Assembly: GCA_022785155.1 (NCBI GenBank)
Contig: JALFRH010000056.1
Coordinates: 1 to 6,809, forward strand
Length of the DNA stretch: 6,809 bases
Direction: 5' to 3'
DNA from: Spirochaetales bacterium
GTDB taxonomy: Bacteria; Spirochaetota; Spirochaetia; Sphaerochaetales; Sphaerochaetaceae
The position numbers were made by a program, and so were the translations under genes. Of this stretch, positions 6,719 to 6,809 are shown in pieces. How positions within the stretch are numbered: position 1 is the first letter of the stretch; every line of letters begins with the position of its first letter. The notes under the pieces were generated by a model that did not search any database, had not been told where the DNA came from, and saw only the letters and a list, made by a program, of their open reading frames with translations.

Positions 6719-6809
6719 ATGGATAGTTTTATGGAAGCCCTGAAAATAGGAATCATAGCCTGGGGAAAGCTGGTTCTGGCTATGGGTGTAATATTTGTAG
6801 TATTGGTGG
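6719..6809 (+). CDS. Probable decarboxylase gamma subunit (OadG-like), N-terminus only
   Basis: It starts with ATG at 6719 behind an excellent AAGGAG (6708-6713, 5-nt spacing), 9 nt after the oadB stop, so the two are surely co-transcribed. Thirty codons are visible: MDSFMEALKIGIIAWGKLVL then AMGVIFVVLV, a single membrane span with the Gly/Met-Gly-Val-x-Phe pattern typical of small OadG-type gamma subunits that anchor the alpha subunit to beta. The rest lies beyond the window. The assignment rests on this short match plus the neighbouring beta subunit. The usual hydrophilic tail after the span cannot be checked. Confidence 0.6.
   Translation, partial: MDSFMEALKIGIIAWGKLVLAMGVIFVVLV

Overview
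The window looks like ordinary chromosomal DNA of a moderately AT-rich anaerobic bacterium. Low-GC Bacillota (Clostridia or Erysipelotrichia-like) is my best guess and a gut spirochaete is possible. This rests on protein resemblance recalled from memory (a Na+-translocating decarboxylase pair, a His-rich COG0523 GTPase, a heterodimeric ABC exporter) and on frequent AGG/AGA and ATA codons. No database search was made.

Layout, left to right. Positions 1-581 (+) carry the 3' part of an integral membrane protein gene. It ends 3 nt from the stop of a convergent operon on the minus strand. That operon, transcribed from about 4072 down to 585, encodes two half-transporters of a heterodimeric ABC exporter whose genes overlap by 4 nt. 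The first subunit has lost the catalytic Glu and His of its ATP site, and the second has an altered signature motif: the usual arrangement of one degenerate and one working ATP site. Upstream lie a candidate promoter placed so close to the ATG that the transcript may be leaderless, an 8-bp tandem repeat over its -35 region, and a rho-independent terminator belonging to the next gene. That gene (5453-4176, minus) is a CobW/COG0523-type G3E GTPase, a probable metallochaperone, with a 36-bp (12-residue) tandem repeat that makes a very His-rich linker. A compact intergenic region of about 125 bp separates it from a divergent plus-strand pair: the beta subunit of a sodium-pumping decarboxylase (oadB/gcdB/mmdB type, probable TTG start inside a small potential hairpin) and the beginning of a gamma-type subunit, cut by the window end.

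How the genes work together: the two ABC subunits should form one exporter, and the beta and gamma subunits should form the membrane part of one Na+ pump. The GTPase appears to be an independent unit. I see no insertion sequence, phage gene, RNA gene or CRISPR array, and no convincing new system. The points most worth a second look are cis-regulatory (leaderless promoter with tandem repeat, inverted repeat before the GTPase gene, hairpin over the oadB start) and the repeat-built His linker.
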